Origin: Flavobacterium sp. AG291
Lineage (GTDB): Bacteria; Bacteroidota; Bacteroidia; Flavobacteriales; Flavobacteriaceae
NCBI RefSeq assembly: GCF_003350375.1
Contig: NZ_QQAR01000009.1
Span: forward strand, 118,301 to 182,300
Reading direction: 5' to 3'
Length of the DNA stretch: 64,000 nucleotides
Position numbers and translations under genes: made by a program. Each line of letters starts with the position of its first letter. Within the stretch, counting starts at the first letter, position 1. Of this stretch, positions 8,496-18,181 are shown one piece after another. Below the pieces are notes generated by a model. It saw nothing but the letters and a program-made list of their open reading frames with translations. It was not told where the DNA came from and did no database searches.

Positions 8496-10127
8496 TTATG
8501 ATTTTTTTTGCGCAAAAAAAGCGTTAATTTTTTTCACCCTCTTTAAAACAAGCAAATTCAGTGGGTTTATACCAAGTCCGGATACATTGCTACGCGTAAA
8601 ACGCGATACCTTATCATAGAATAGGGGGACTACGGGGGCTTCTTCCATCATTAGGGCGTCCATTTGTTTATAAAGTTCATGCCTTTTTAAGTCGTCAGTT
8701 TCCAGGAAGGCAGCTTCGTACAGCCTGTCAAATTTATCATTTTTAAAATGAGTATAATTAGGTCCGCCTGGAGAGAAATTTTTGCTGTAAAACAATGAAA
8801 GGTAATTCTCGGCATCAGGATAATCAGCGATCCAGCTGGCCTTAAAGAAAGAAACCTTTCCTGTAGATATGGACTGCGTAAGGGTAGAAGGAGGGTTTAC
8901 ATCTACCTGAACATCCAGTCCTATTTTTTGCCATTCACGCTGTAGGTATTCAGCAATGTCAAGATAAGAAGCAGTGGTACTCATTAGTATCTTAGGCTTG
9001 CTGTCGCCGGTTAGTTTTTTATATTCTTCAACGAGCTGTTTTGCCTTGGTAATATCAAAATCATAACCTTTTGCACCAAAACCACCAAGTCCGCTCGGAA
9101 TCATACCACTTGTCGCGGCTGTTCCCATACCGTTACGAAGGAATAGTATCATCTTGGCACGGTCAAATCCATAGTTAAGTGCCTGACGGATACGCTTGTC
9201 TTTTGCGGCATTGTCGGTTCCATCAAGTCGGAAGCCCATATATTCGGTGTTCAGGTAAGGACCGGTAATCATTTTTACATCCTTACTGTATTTAGGCTGA
9301 AGCTGTCCTTTTGGAGTCAGTATCTCATCCTTATATGAAGGATCAAGACCTGAAACAAAATCAAGCTTACCCTGTACAAATTGGAGGAAGCCACTTTGTT
9401 TATCAGGAAGGAAAGTAATTGATACGGCTTCCATGTATGGAAGTTGCATTCCTTGGTCATCTTTTTCATAATATAATGTGTTTTTGCGAAGTACCATTTT
9501 CACATTCTCTTCCCATATTTTTAGTTGGAACGGTCCTGTACCAATTGGCTTTGACCTAAAGTCATAACCATTTGTACTAAAGGCTTCAATAGGCACAACC
9601 GATGCATATTTCATGGTAAGTAAACCAAGGAAAGCCGGGAAGGTTTTGGTGAGTTTTATTTCAAAGATGGTATCGTTAACCGCTTTGAAGTTATCTACAT
9701 TCTGAAGTATCCATCCTCCGGGAGCTGCTACCTTTTCACTGCGAAGGCGGTTAAGGCTATAGGCAAAATCGGCTGCTTTTACAGTACGGGTACTGTCTGC
9801 GCCAAAAAGGATATTTTTATGAAAATACACATCGTTACGAAGTGTAAATGTATAGGTTTTGCCATCCGGCGATATTGTCCATGATTTTGCGATATCAGGT
9901 CTTATGTTCAGGCTGTCGTCAAGCTGTACAAGTCCGTTAAACAGCTGATTACAAACCCAGATGGAAGGGCGTATTTTGGCAAATGCCGGGTCTAAAGAGT
10001 TAACGGCGGCATTTTCGTTGTAGCGAAAAACAAGGCTATCCTGCTTTTCAGAATTGGTTTTAGCGCAAGAAGAGAAAAATAATATTAAGCAACAAATTGA
10101 TATATAGTATATTATTGATTTCATCAA
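8496..10127 (-). CDS. ABC transporter substrate-binding lipoprotein, peptide/nickel (family 5) type
   Basis: 543 residues. Signal peptide with lipobox FFSSC (Cys20 or so), then the family-5 layout: NSLDPAFAKI, IAKSWTISPDGKTYTFTLRNDVYFHK, IGTGPFQLKIWE, RQALNYGFDRAKMI and a C-terminal lobe with ADYPDAENYLSLFYS. Family members deliver oligopeptides or similar solutes to an ABC permease. No permease or ATPase gene is adjacent, so its partner is encoded elsewhere. Translation probably starts at one of the two consecutive ATGs (10125-10127 or 10122-10124). Divergent from mtaB. Confidence 0.93.
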   Translation of the reverse strand: MMKSIIYYISICCLILFFSSCAKTNSEKQDSLVFRYNENAAVNSLDPAFAKIRPSIWVCNQLFNGLVQLDDSLNIRPDIAKSWTISPDGKTYTFTLRNDVYFHKNILFGADSTRTVKAADFAYSLNRLRSEKVAAPGGWILQNVDNFKAVNDTIFEIKLTKTFPAFLGLLTMKYASVVPIEAFSTNGYDFRSKPIGTGPFQLKIWEENVKMVLRKNTLYYEKDDQGMQLPYMEAVSITFLPDKQSGFLQFVQGKLDFVSGLDPSYKDEILTPKGQLQPKYSKDVKMITGPYLNTEYMGFRLDGTDNAAKDKRIRQALNYGFDRAKMILFLRNGMGTAATSGMIPSGLGGFGAKGYDFDITKAKQLVEEYKKLTGDSKPKILMSTTASYLDIAEYLQREWQKIGLDVQVDVNPPSTLTQSISTGKVSFFKASWIADYPDAENYLSLFYSKNFSPGGPNYTHFKNDKFDRLYEAAFLETDDLKRHELYKQMDALMMEEAPVVPLFYDKVSRFTRSNVSGLGINPLNLLVLKRVKKINAFFAQKKS

Positions 10128-10211
10128 GTCGATTTTTGTGTGTAAATTTGCAAACTCTTTTTAAAGAGGGTAAATATAATTAAAGTTACTACTTTACAAG
10201 TAGCTTCGAGA

Positions 10212-11579
10212 ATGGAAAACAGGAAAAAAGTCGCTTTTTATACATTAGGATGCAAACTGAACTTTTCAGAGACATCTACAATTGCCCGCAGTTTTCAGGA
10301 TGACGGTTTTGACCGTGTTGATTTTGAAGATGTAGCGGATATCTATGTTATTAATACCTGTTCGGTTACCGAAAATGCCGATAAGCAGTTTAAACAGATA
10401 GTAAAAAAAGCGCTTAAGAATAATGATAAGGCTTTTGTGGCCGCGGTTGGCTGTTATGCTCAGCTTAAGCCCGAAGAGCTTGCTGCTGTAGATGGCGTTG
10501 ACCTGGTATTGGGAGCTACCGAAAAATTCAAGATTACCGATTATATCAACGACCTGTCTAAAAATGATATGGGCGAGGTGCATTCTTGCGAAATATCAGA
10601 GGCTGATTTTTATGTAGGGAGCTATTCAATAGGCGATCGTACACGTGCTTTTCTCAAGGTTCAGGACGGCTGCGACTATAAATGTACCTATTGTACTATT
10701 CCTTTGGCTCGAGGAATCTCTCGTAGTGATACTCTTGAGAATGTACTTAAGAATGCCAAAGAGATATCTCAGCAAAACATTAAAGAGATTGTGCTTACCG
10801 GTGTGAATATAGGTGACTATGGTAAAGGAGAATTCGGGAACAAAAAACACGAACATACTTTTTATGAGTTGGTTCAGGAATTGGACAAAGTTGAAGGAAT
10901 AGAGCGTTTACGTATCTCTTCTATTGAGCCGAACCTCCTTAAGAACGAGACCATACAATTTGTTTCACAAAGCCGCACTTTTGTGCCGCATTTCCATATT
11001 CCCTTACAGTCAGGGAGCAATGACATACTGAAGCTGATGCGTCGTCGTTACCTTCGTGAAGTATATACCGAACGTGTTGCAAAAATAAGGGAGGTTATGC
11101 CGCATGCCTGTATTGGAGTTGATGTTATTGTAGGTTTTCCGGGGGAGACCGACGAGCATTTTCTTGAAACTTACAACTATCTTAACGAACTTGAAATATC
11201 ATACCTGCACGTGTTTACCTATTCGGAAAGGGATAATACACCTGCAGCGACTATGGAGGGCGAAGTGCCGAACAATGTTCGTGCTAAACGCAGCAAAATG
11301 CTAAGGGGACTTTCGGTTAAAAAGCGTCGTGCTTTTTATGAAAGCCAGTTAGGTACTACAAGAACGGTATTGTTTGAAGGTGAAAACAAAGAAGGCTACA
11401 TTCACGGATTTACGGAGAACTACGTAAAAGTAAAAACACCATGGAATCCTGAGTTAGTAAATACGCTTCACGAAATTAAACTTACTACTATTGATGAAGA
11501 TGGTATTGTAAGAATGGAGTTTGTAAATCCTCAGGAGGGAGAAATTACTACAAGCGTGTTTAAAGATATATCGGCTTAA
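10212..11579 (+). CDS. mtaB: tRNA t6A37 methylthiotransferase MtaB
   Basis: 455 residues. The UPF0004 domain shows Cys14, Cys50 and Cys81 for the auxiliary cluster (TLGCKLNFSE, NTCSVTE, VGCYAQ). The radical-SAM cluster is C154-x3-C158-x2-C161. A TRAM-like C-terminal domain follows from about residue 380. The KLN after the first Cys marks the MtaB branch (N6-threonylcarbamoyladenosine to the 2-methylthio form at position 37 of tRNA) rather than MiaB (usually KMN). Cytoplasmic, monocistronic, with a -7-like TAAATTTG at 10143-10150 and a strong terminator. Confidence 0.95.
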   Translation: MENRKKVAFYTLGCKLNFSETSTIARSFQDDGFDRVDFEDVADIYVINTCSVTENADKQFKQIVKKALKNNDKAFVAAVGCYAQLKPEELAAVDGVDLVLGATEKFKITDYINDLSKNDMGEVHSCEISEADFYVGSYSIGDRTRAFLKVQDGCDYKCTYCTIPLARGISRSDTLENVLKNAKEISQQNIKEIVLTGVNIGDYGKGEFGNKKHEHTFYELVQELDKVEGIERLRISSIEPNLLKNETIQFVSQSRTFVPHFHIPLQSGSNDILKLMRRRYLREVYTERVAKIREVMPHACIGVDVIVGFPGETDEHFLETYNYLNELEISYLHVFTYSERDNTPAATMEGEVPNNVRAKRSKMLRGLSVKKRRAFYESQLGTTRTVLFEGENKEGYIHGFTENYVKVKTPWNPELVNTLHEIKLTTIDEDGIVRMEFVNPQEGEITTSVFKDISA

Positions 11580-11588
11580 AAATGATAA

Positions 11589-11614
11589 AAAATGGACTCA
11601 TATGAGTCCATTTT
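11589..11614. terminator. Bidirectional terminator after mtaB
   Basis: A perfect palindrome at 11591-11612 (AATGGACTCA, TA, TGAGTCCATT) with A-rich left and T-rich right flanks lies between convergent genes. Confidence 0.85.
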
Positions 11615-11632
11615 AAATTATAAAGAATACAA

Positions 11633-13978
11633 TTATTTTTTAATAATTTTCTGAATTAGTTTTCCGTCGGCCATGAGCATATATATGCCAGATTCCAGAT
11701 TTGAAAGATTAACACTGGTTTGATCTTTCTCAGCATTAACCCTCATTACTTCTTTGCCGGTTATATCAGTAAGTATATATGCCTTAACCTGAGTTTGAGA
11801 CGCTACATATACTATTTCATCAGTTGGATTAGGGTATACTTTAAATCCATTATCTGGTTGTTCAGATTGGGTAACCGACACAATATTTGGTTCACCCGTT
11901 CTCGATGTATTAGCAACGGTTGTAAATACAGTCTGTGGAATACACTCTTCAATCCTTGCAGTAAACACAGAAGTTTTAGCTGCACTAAAATAGCGTGATA
12001 ATAGTACATAATTACCTGCCTGGTAAGTTACGCGCGCATTGTTGTTTATCGTGTTAAATGCCTCAATGTAATCCTCCCGTTGTTCATACTGTGAGCCGTT
12101 TGCCACAACCGGATCGCCCTCTTCTAAGAATGATTCGCATAGATCAATGGTTGCATCATAACAGGCGGGTTCGTATACGTTACCCCAATATGCTTGTGGA
12201 GGAAAATCATTACCTTGTGAGGTTGTGATACAACACCATTCTGACCATCCGCAACTTGTTTTTACCCTCCACCTAAAACATTCAAACTGAATATGGTTTG
12301 TAACGTTATAGATATTAATATGGTTTTCAGTCACGGTTGTAGCATAGTAAGCAGGTATTGGATCGATGACTTCATTGTCAGGACAGCATACTGAATCTAC
12401 CATAAACTCAAGGTCATAGCTTTCTTCGGTTCCATCCCAATACAGTTCATTTCGTACGACATACGAATTTAGGACGGTTCCATTACTGTTGAAGCTCAAA
12501 TCAACATTTCCTGTTGCGCCAAAATCGGAAACAGTATGTGTGCCAAAATCTGCAATTACTACAAATGTATAATCTTCATGAGTATAAAGTGAGGGGTCAA
12601 TTGTAAAACAAAATCTCCTTTCAAATAATGACCCTGTTGGGTTTGTAATGACTACGTTATTGTACGTATGAACAATACTTCCGTCACTATTTTCTACTCT
12701 TAATTCTACTGTATTAGGATTACCATTATTATCGACAGGCATAGTTATAGTCCCACAGATATCGATTGTGTCTGTTGGGCAATTAAATCCGGCATCATCC
12801 ATCTCAATCGAACCAAATGTAGGACGTTCACAAGCATCACATATATCGTCGATATACACAGTTCCAAAGTGTGCGGTTTGTCCGCAATCAGTAATAATAA
12901 ATTCCATAGTTAAATCAGTATCAACCAGGTTATCGGGTATTTTTATTCTGTCACATACCCAGCCGGTATATAAGATTCCATTAGCTGTGGCAGGATTATT
13001 GTCAGGATCAATGATATTAAAAATATTATTGTTAGTATCGGCAGTAATACAAATGTTATTTGTGCTCACGATTTCATTACCACGATATACCCTTACTGTA
13101 AAAAAAGGCTGATCCCTCGCATCAGGAACTCCCGGCCCTGGGGGGTGCGGATTTTGCACTATCAGTGAAAAATGAAAACCAATATCATTAGTACTCGGAT
13201 GAACACTTCTTGTCATAGCAGTTATATCAGTTCCTCCCGCACTTCTGTTCAGTTTCATTGAAGCATTACCTCCGTGTATCATGTTGACATTAACGCCAGA
13301 AGGAAAAGGAGCGAAAGGGGCTAGAGTTGCGTCTACCCCTTGCACAGTTACTAATGTTCCTCCTTCTGAGTTGAATGTATTTGTTGGAGGTGTAAAACCC
13401 ATAAATCCAGGATCAAGGTCAGTTGCAGGATCTGTAGATATCTCACAATTTAATATATCAAAACCTGTATCATTGGGATTAGTAGTAGGTGTGCTAAGAT
13501 CTTGAGGTCTATTTCTTCTAAATGTATACCCTGCTAAGCCCTGCTCAAAATCACCATTAAAGCAATCTGCTGGAACGGTTAATGCTACAGCGCCGCTTTT
13601 TGCCGCTTTAGTAGTACCATCTTTTGTGATTCTTGGTGTTGCCTTCATTACGGATGCTTTATCAGGATTGTTTTTAAAATATAGCATTCTTAATTCATAC
13701 GCTTTGGCACCGGATATTGCTTCCTGAATTTCCTTTTCCGTTATTTTCTCTCCATGATGTTCGCTTTCTTCAAGAAGTGCTTCTCTTATTGCTGTTTCCG
13801 TTTCTGGTTTAAGGGCGTAATTTTTTACGTTTTGAGATATAAATTTTTCAATATCCTTTTCAACCTTCCTGGCTTTTAATATCCTTTCGTTTTCGAGTTT
13901 TAGGTACTCATCGTTTTGCGAATACCCTGTAGCACAACACATGAGTATTGCAAATACAGCTAAATATAAGTTCTTCAT
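11633..13978 (-). CDS. Large secreted protein with T9SS type A sorting domain
   Basis: 781 residues. Signal peptide at 1-20 (CCATGYSQ), then a charged alpha-helical stretch (about 25-110). After that comes a long beta-rich region with PGxGxPDARDQPFFTVRVYRG and several Cys pairs (CGWSEWCC, NCPTDTIDICG). The end is a type A C-terminal domain (VYPNPTDEIVYV ... TDITGKEVMRV ... LESGIYMLMADGKLIQKIIKK). It should cross the outer membrane by type IX secretion and be released or anchored after CTD removal. I do not recognise the central domains. The gene starts 29 bases after the tail-fibre-like gene, so the two probably form an operon. Confidence 0.88.
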   Translation of the reverse strand: MKNLYLAVFAILMCCATGYSQNDEYLKLENERILKARKVEKDIEKFISQNVKNYALKPETETAIREALLEESEHHGEKITEKEIQEAISGAKAYELRMLYFKNNPDKASVMKATPRITKDGTTKAAKSGAVALTVPADCFNGDFEQGLAGYTFRRNRPQDLSTPTTNPNDTGFDILNCEISTDPATDLDPGFMGFTPPTNTFNSEGGTLVTVQGVDATLAPFAPFPSGVNVNMIHGGNASMKLNRSAGGTDITAMTRSVHPSTNDIGFHFSLIVQNPHPPGPGVPDARDQPFFTVRVYRGNEIVSTNNICITADTNNNIFNIIDPDNNPATANGILYTGWVCDRIKIPDNLVDTDLTMEFIITDCGQTAHFGTVYIDDICDACERPTFGSIEMDDAGFNCPTDTIDICGTITMPVDNNGNPNTVELRVENSDGSIVHTYNNVVITNPTGSLFERRFCFTIDPSLYTHEDYTFVVIADFGTHTVSDFGATGNVDLSFNSNGTVLNSYVVRNELYWDGTEESYDLEFMVDSVCCPDNEVIDPIPAYYATTVTENHINIYNVTNHIQFECFRWRVKTSCGWSEWCCITTSQGNDFPPQAYWGNVYEPACYDATIDLCESFLEEGDPVVANGSQYEQREDYIEAFNTINNNARVTYQAGNYVLLSRYFSAAKTSVFTARIEECIPQTVFTTVANTSRTGEPNIVSVTQSEQPDNGFKVYPNPTDEIVYVASQTQVKAYILTDITGKEVMRVNAEKDQTSVNLSNLESGIYMLMADGKLIQKIIKK

Positions 13979-14007
13979 AAATTGTTTGGTTTAGAATTAA
14001 ACTTATA

Positions 14008-14799
14008 TTATTTTTTTTGCTCTTTTAGCGAACTGATTTCAGCTTTAAGTACGTCTATTTGTTTGTTTTGCTCAATTAAATATAGTGTAAGCTCTTCGAT
14101 TTTTTCCAATAGCTTGGCGTCCATTTTTGCAACATCGAGTCCGTTGTTTACCATTTCTGATGCAGATGGTACATTAGGGAGGTGGTTGTTCTCTTTAGTG
14201 AATTGCTCAACTTCTTCAAGTGGCATAAGCTTATAGTCAGGCGCGAAAACATAATCAGCCCAATCGACTTGACCTGCTACAGCCACTTTTACTTTTTCAG
14301 TAAGTATACCCTGTTCAACGAAAAGTTTGTAGCCATCCGGAGTTTTTAGATCATTTGCTCCCAAACCGATACGTACTTTACCATTTTCGTTGATACGCAT
14401 AAATTCAACAAAATTGTTGCCAAAAGAAACTGCTGATTTGGTTGTGTTTGAAGTTGCCGGAGTACCAAATTCTATAAAACCTGCATTAGCAGAATTATCA
14501 ACTGAAAGGATTCGATTACCATAGCCGGTCATTACATTAAACGGATCTGAACCTGGAATAGCATAAGTAAGATTTTGAATGAAAAGACCTTGATTATTAG
14601 TACTTCTTCTATATCCAAAATACGCCATATTGTTAGTTGAAGCACCAAGAGTACTTAATGTTCTGATTACATCAAGTCTTACTGTAGGTGTTGAAGTCCC
14701 TATGCCTACTGACCCTGTAGTAGGCCAAGGGTTACTATTTTGAGAATACCCGAAAGCTGCACATAGTGCAAAAGACAATGTGAAAAGTTGTTTTTTCAT
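14008..14799 (-). CDS. Secreted tail-fibre-like protein with C-terminal coiled coil
   Basis: 263 residues. Signal peptide ends at FGYSQ (about residue 20), followed by TTGSVGIGTSTPTVRLDV, a repeat-like motif frequent in Bacteroidota tail-fibre/cell-surface proteins. The C-terminal part, APDYKLMPLEEVEQFTKENNHLPNVPSASEM, resembles the region adjoining intramolecular-chaperone (S74-like) domains. It ends in a heptad-like coiled coil (KIEELTLYLIEQNKQIDVLKAEISSLKEQ) that suggests trimerisation. No T9SS domain is visible. Surface display with its downstream partner is inferred from operon position. Confidence 0.78.
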   Translation of the reverse strand: MKKQLFTLSFALCAAFGYSQNSNPWPTTGSVGIGTSTPTVRLDVIRTLSTLGASTNNMAYFGYRRSTNNQGLFIQNLTYAIPGSDPFNVMTGYGNRILSVDNSANAGFIEFGTPATSNTTKSAVSFGNNFVEFMRINENGKVRIGLGANDLKTPDGYKLFVEQGILTEKVKVAVAGQVDWADYVFAPDYKLMPLEEVEQFTKENNHLPNVPSASEMVNNGLDVAKMDAKLLEKIEELTLYLIEQNKQIDVLKAEISSLKEQKK

Positions 14800-15099
14800 A
14801 ATTAAATAGTTGGATGATTAATAATATCCAAACTTAACTAATCAGATGTTATATTTTTTTATGTGCTTTTTTTCTTACCATTTATCTTTTAACTAAAAAT
14901 TTAATTAGTCAATATCTAAGTTTTAATGAATACTTGAATTTTGTAAGGCTTAACATATTTTAACAAATTCAAAAAATGGCTATCACAAAAACACTGTATT
15001 TTGTGATAATGAAAATTTGTGCATAGAGACGTATTTTAAATAAAAAAAAGCCAAGAAAATTGAATTTCTTGGCCTTAAGTTTTCTCTTCAATAGAGGAT
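14800..15099. other. Intergenic region of 300 bases
   Basis: Very AT-rich leader of the tail-fibre-like gene on the minus strand. The right part holds the terminator of the DMP19-like gene. I see no convincing -33/-7 pair and no ORF here. Confidence 0.5.
15042..15074 (-). terminator. Terminator of the DMP19-like gene
   Basis: Read on the minus strand, GGCCAAGAAA pairs with TTTCTTGGC and is followed by a run of eight T (the A run at 15042-15049). Confidence 0.85.
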
Positions 15100-15633
15100 T
15101 TATCGCTCTAGTTTTTTTCCGGTAAACTTTTCAAGTTCGGTATACATATCATCTATAGATAGCACTTTAAGATCGGGGTGATTCCTTAGAAAATCAGCAT
15201 TTAGTTTTACCAAAGCTTCAGGTATTTCAAAATAAGTATCATCATCTATTCTTTCTTTTACAGGACTTTTACCGAATTCCTGCTCCATAAAGCCATCAAA
15301 CTCTTTGCGGGTAAGTGCATCGATCTTTTCAGTCTGGGCGAGGAAATAATCAAGATGTTCCTGAGAGCCTACTTTTTCGAAAGCCTTTTCCAGCAGCGTG
15401 TTAAGCTCATCAGTCCATCCTGAAGCATGAACGAACTTGGCGAACCCATCGCTGTTAACATGGGTAGTGTAATAATCCAGGTAATAACTGGTAAGGGCAT
15501 CTTCGTGGATGTTTTCGTCTTTTACGCCTTCTTCACGCAAAAGATTTATTACCGCAATATTTGAGTTGATTATATCCTGAGTTTCCGGACTCTTAAATGA
15601 GTTTTCCGAAACGATTATTTTGTCAAGTTTCAT
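15100..15633 (-). CDS. DMP19-like (DUF4375-type) hypothetical protein
   Basis: 177 residues, no signal peptide, acidic. The segment LTSYYLDYYTTHVNSDGFAKFVHASGW resembles the core of DMP19/DUF4375 proteins (Y-Y-x-N-G-x-F-x-x-F followed by a Gly-aromatic). Some members of that group are DNA mimics, but this one is not acidic enough on its face to claim that. It has its own terminator and is likely monocistronic. Function unknown. Confidence 0.7.
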   Translation of the reverse strand: MKLDKIIVSENSFKSPETQDIINSNIAVINLLREEGVKDENIHEDALTSYYLDYYTTHVNSDGFAKFVHASGWTDELNTLLEKAFEKVGSQEHLDYFLAQTEKIDALTRKEFDGFMEQEFGKSPVKERIDDDTYFEIPEALVKLNADFLRNHPDLKVLSIDDMYTELEKFTGKKLER

Positions 15634-15673
15634 GGTGTTGTTTTATATTGTGGTTACAAAATTACAAATAATA

Positions 15674-16309
15674 TTATGCCTGTAAGGTTATAACACGCCC
15701 ATTGATATGTACGTTTTTAAAATCGAAAGCTAATGCAATCCATTCAAATGCCTTAGGGTGATACAGGAATACATGTGTAGGATCTGTTTTATAGAACCAT
15801 GATGCAAAATCCCTGTTCTCATCGAACATATCAGTCATAATATATAATTTTCCGCCAGGCAAAAGCATATCTCTTAACTTGGTAAATTCTTTATGGGGTT
15901 CTTTAAAATGTTCTGCTACTTCGGTACAGGCTATATAGTCATATTGCCGATTTAACTTTTCGGGATCATTAAAAAAGAAAAGGTCATACTGATTTATATC
16001 ATAACCATTATCAGTAAGTACTTTTACAATGGGCGATCCGGTACCGGCTCCAAAGTCAAGGCCCTTGTGGTTTTTATTGAAATCATCCAGTATAAGATTG
16101 GTAACCGGGCTAAGAAAGTTTTGGTAACGAACATCTTCCGGATCATTGTTATGACACAGGTAATGTGCTTTTTCTTCTTCGGGAGTAAGAAAACAATCAG
16201 GATGTGTAAAAACAGAAAGACAAAGGGAGCATTGTAAAAACTCTCTTTGCCCTTTAGTATGGTAATGTTTTGATGTTCCGTTGCATAACGGACAGTCAAC
16301 TGATTTCAT
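15674..16309 (-). CDS. Class I SAM-dependent methyltransferase with N-terminal zinc ribbon
   Basis: 211 residues. Four cysteines in two pairs (Cys6, Cys9, Cys27, Cys30) form a probable zinc ribbon. The SAM-binding motif I GLDFGAGTGSP spans about residues 83-93, and CTEVAEHFKEP is the motif IV region. Proteins of this layout methylate small molecules or glycan intermediates; the substrate is unknown. The gene starts 3 bases after the SDR stop, at the end of a probable pirin-GNAT-SDR-methyltransferase operon. Confidence 0.87.
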   Translation of the reverse strand: MKSVDCPLCNGTSKHYHTKGQREFLQCSLCLSVFTHPDCFLTPEEEKAHYLCHNNDPEDVRYQNFLSPVTNLILDDFNKNHKGLDFGAGTGSPIVKVLTDNGYDINQYDLFFFNDPEKLNRQYDYIACTEVAEHFKEPHKEFTKLRDMLLPGGKLYIMTDMFDENRDFASWFYKTDPTHVFLYHPKAFEWIALAFDFKNVHINGRVITLQA

Positions 16310-16312
16310 TTT

Positions 16313-17029
16313 TTATGGATTTGTAGACCAGATGCCACTTTCTTTGATAAATACCCTTTTATTCAGTTTCAGTTGGGCAATAATAAGTTCGGCAACATCT
16401 TCAGCCTGCATTACCTTTTCAGGATTTCCATCGGTAAGGTTCAGGTCCAAAGCCATATCGGTAGCGACAGTGCTTGGTGTTAGTGCCGTAACCCTGATAT
16501 TATGTTTGCGAACCTCCTGCATTAGTGATTCGGTAAGACCCAAAACAGCAAATTTAGAAGCACTGTAAGCGCTTGTCAATGCAGCACCTCTCAATCCGGC
16601 AGTAGAAGATATATTAATGATATCTCCGCTTTGTTGCTCAATCATGCCCGGTAATACTGCTCTGGTAGCATAATAAATACCGAACAGGTTTACTTTGATA
16701 ATGTTTTCAAATTCTTCAGGAGTAAGATCAAGGAACTTGCCAAATTTGCCCACACCGGCATTATTGATCAGGATGTCAATGGTTTTAAATTCAGCTATAG
16801 CTTTCTCTACGGCCTGATTAACCGAGTTGATGTCGGCGATATCTGCAGTAAGCACCAGCGTTTTTACACCAAACGCCTGAGCCTGGGCTGCTGTTTGTTC
16901 AAGGTCGGCAGTAGTTCGTGCTAAAAGTATTACGTTAGTGCCTTCTTCGGCAAGAGCAAGGGCTATTGCTTTACCAATACCTTTCCCGGCGCCCGTAATA
17001 AGCGCATTTTTGTTTTTTAAACTTTGCAT
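16313..17029 (-). CDS. Short-chain dehydrogenase/reductase (3-ketoacyl-ACP reductase-like)
   Basis: 238 residues. The cofactor loop [11 protein letters not shown] is at 11-21 and NNAG at 89-92. Ser141/Ser142 and the YxxxK pair Tyr155/Lys159 give the SDR catalytic set. It is annotated in many genomes as FabG-like; with no fatty-acid genes nearby the true substrate is open. NADP(H) preference is plausible but not shown. Confidence 0.9.
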   Translation of the reverse strand: MQSLKNKNALITGAGKGIGKAIALALAEEGTNVILLARTTADLEQTAAQAQAFGVKTLVLTADIADINSVNQAVEKAIAEFKTIDILINNAGVGKFGKFLDLTPEEFENIIKVNLFGIYYATRAVLPGMIEQQSGDIINISSTAGLRGAALTSAYSASKFAVLGLTESLMQEVRKHNIRVTALTPSTVATDMALDLNLTDGNPEKVMQAEDVAELIIAQLKLNKRVFIKESGIWSTNP

Positions 17030-17051
17030 TATAGATGTTTATTGGAATTAA

Positions 17052-17336
17052 TTACAGTCGGATGCCCGGAGGGAGCATCTCTTTGTATTTTGGGTTTTTC
17101 CTGAAAAAAGCTGCAACTTTAGGGTGTGTAGGTACTACACGTAGCCTTTTTTCTTCAGCTGTATCAAGAATGGTTTTTATGAATTCAGATAAAAGCTCTT
17201 CATTATCAAAACCTTCAGGAAGGTTTACTTTGGTAAGGAAAAGTTTGCGTTCCTGTACAGAGTACTCTATTGTAAGCAGCTTTCCATCCGCTGTTGTTTC
17301 AAACTGTCTTGAAAATTCGTTGTCTTTTATTTCCAT
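17052..17336 (-). CDS. Small GNAT-fold acetyltransferase (NATD1/YjdJ type)
   Basis: 94 residues. The segment RLRVVPTHPKVAAFFRKNPKYKEML matches the short NATD1-like GNAT branch, whose members usually have VVPxCP.VAxYIxxHPEY. The usual Cys is His here. Family members bind acetyl-CoA; the acceptor is unknown. Two bases separate it from the pirin stop, so it is co-transcribed with it. Confidence 0.87.
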   Translation of the reverse strand: MEIKDNEFSRQFETTADGKLLTIEYSVQERKLFLTKVNLPEGFDNEELLSEFIKTILDTAEEKRLRVVPTHPKVAAFFRKNPKYKEMLPPGIRL

Positions 17337-17338
17337 AG

Positions 17339-18064
17339 CTAATCGTTAAACTTCATTGGTACTTCTATAATCAGAATTTTAGAAGCACTTTTGGTTTTTA
17401 TTTCTATACTGTCAAACTCTATTGCACCATAAGCGTCACGCTCTTTTACAGTTTGCCCGTTAATCTCAAGTTCGCCCTCGATCAGGAAAAGATAAATTCC
17501 GTTATCAGGAATCTTTATGTCATAGGCAAAGGTTTTATCTGTGTCAAATACTCCAAGATGTAAAAATGCCTGTTGATGTATCCAAAGAGCATTGCCATCA
17601 TTTTTATCTTCAGGAGAAACAATGTTTACAAGGCTGTTGCGATTATTCTCAAGATCAAATCCTTTCTGGTCATATCGAGGCACTACATTCTGTCTGTCAG
17701 GGAATATCCACAGCTGTAGTGTTTTTGCCTGTTCGGTTTGGCTGGCGTTCATTTCGCTGTGCTGAATTCCTGTTCCCGCACTCATAACCTGTACTTCACC
17801 AAAACGTACTGTTTCCTGATTCCCCATGCTGTCACGGTGCGTCAATCCGCCTTCAAGAGGTATGGTAATAATTTCCATATTATCGTGAGGATGGGTACCA
17901 AAGCCCATACCGGCAGCAATAGTATCGTCATTAAGCACGCGAAGCATACCAAACTGTACCATGTCGGGATTATAATAATTGGCAAATGAAAAAGAAAAAT
18001 TAGCCTGAAGCCAACCGTGATTTGCAGTGCCTCTTTCGTTTTTAGGGAATAGCCTTGTCCTCAT
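17339..18064 (-). CDS. Pirin family protein (cupin)
   Basis: 241 residues of the bacterial pirin/YhhW type. The N-terminal cupin holds the metal site GFGTHPHDNMEIITIPLEG, a later SAGTGIQHSEMN supplies further metal-binding residues, and a C-terminal cupin half runs to IIEVPMKFND. Some homologues have quercetin 2,3-dioxygenase activity. The natural role here is unknown. It heads the four-gene minus-strand operon and is transcribed divergently from the hydrolase at 18182. Confidence 0.93.
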   Translation of the reverse strand: MRTRLFPKNERGTANHGWLQANFSFSFANYYNPDMVQFGMLRVLNDDTIAAGMGFGTHPHDNMEIITIPLEGGLTHRDSMGNQETVRFGEVQVMSAGTGIQHSEMNASQTEQAKTLQLWIFPDRQNVVPRYDQKGFDLENNRNSLVNIVSPEDKNDGNALWIHQQAFLHLGVFDTDKTFAYDIKIPDNGIYLFLIEGELEINGQTVKERDAYGAIEFDSIEIKTKSASKILIIEVPMKFND

Positions 18065-18181
18065 AATTTATTTGTAAATTAAAATCCCGTCTTGTTTCTT
18101 TTTGTGCGGAAAGTTTTAATTTTATACAAATTTCGTAATAAAAATCGATTATTCCGCTTTCAAAGCGTTAAAACACAGCGA

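Noticed and set aside
14800..15099. Possible small RNA or gene in the 300-base intergenic gap
   Set aside because: Only AT-rich sequence and a terminator are visible; no -33/-7 pair, ORF or stable fold beyond the terminator.
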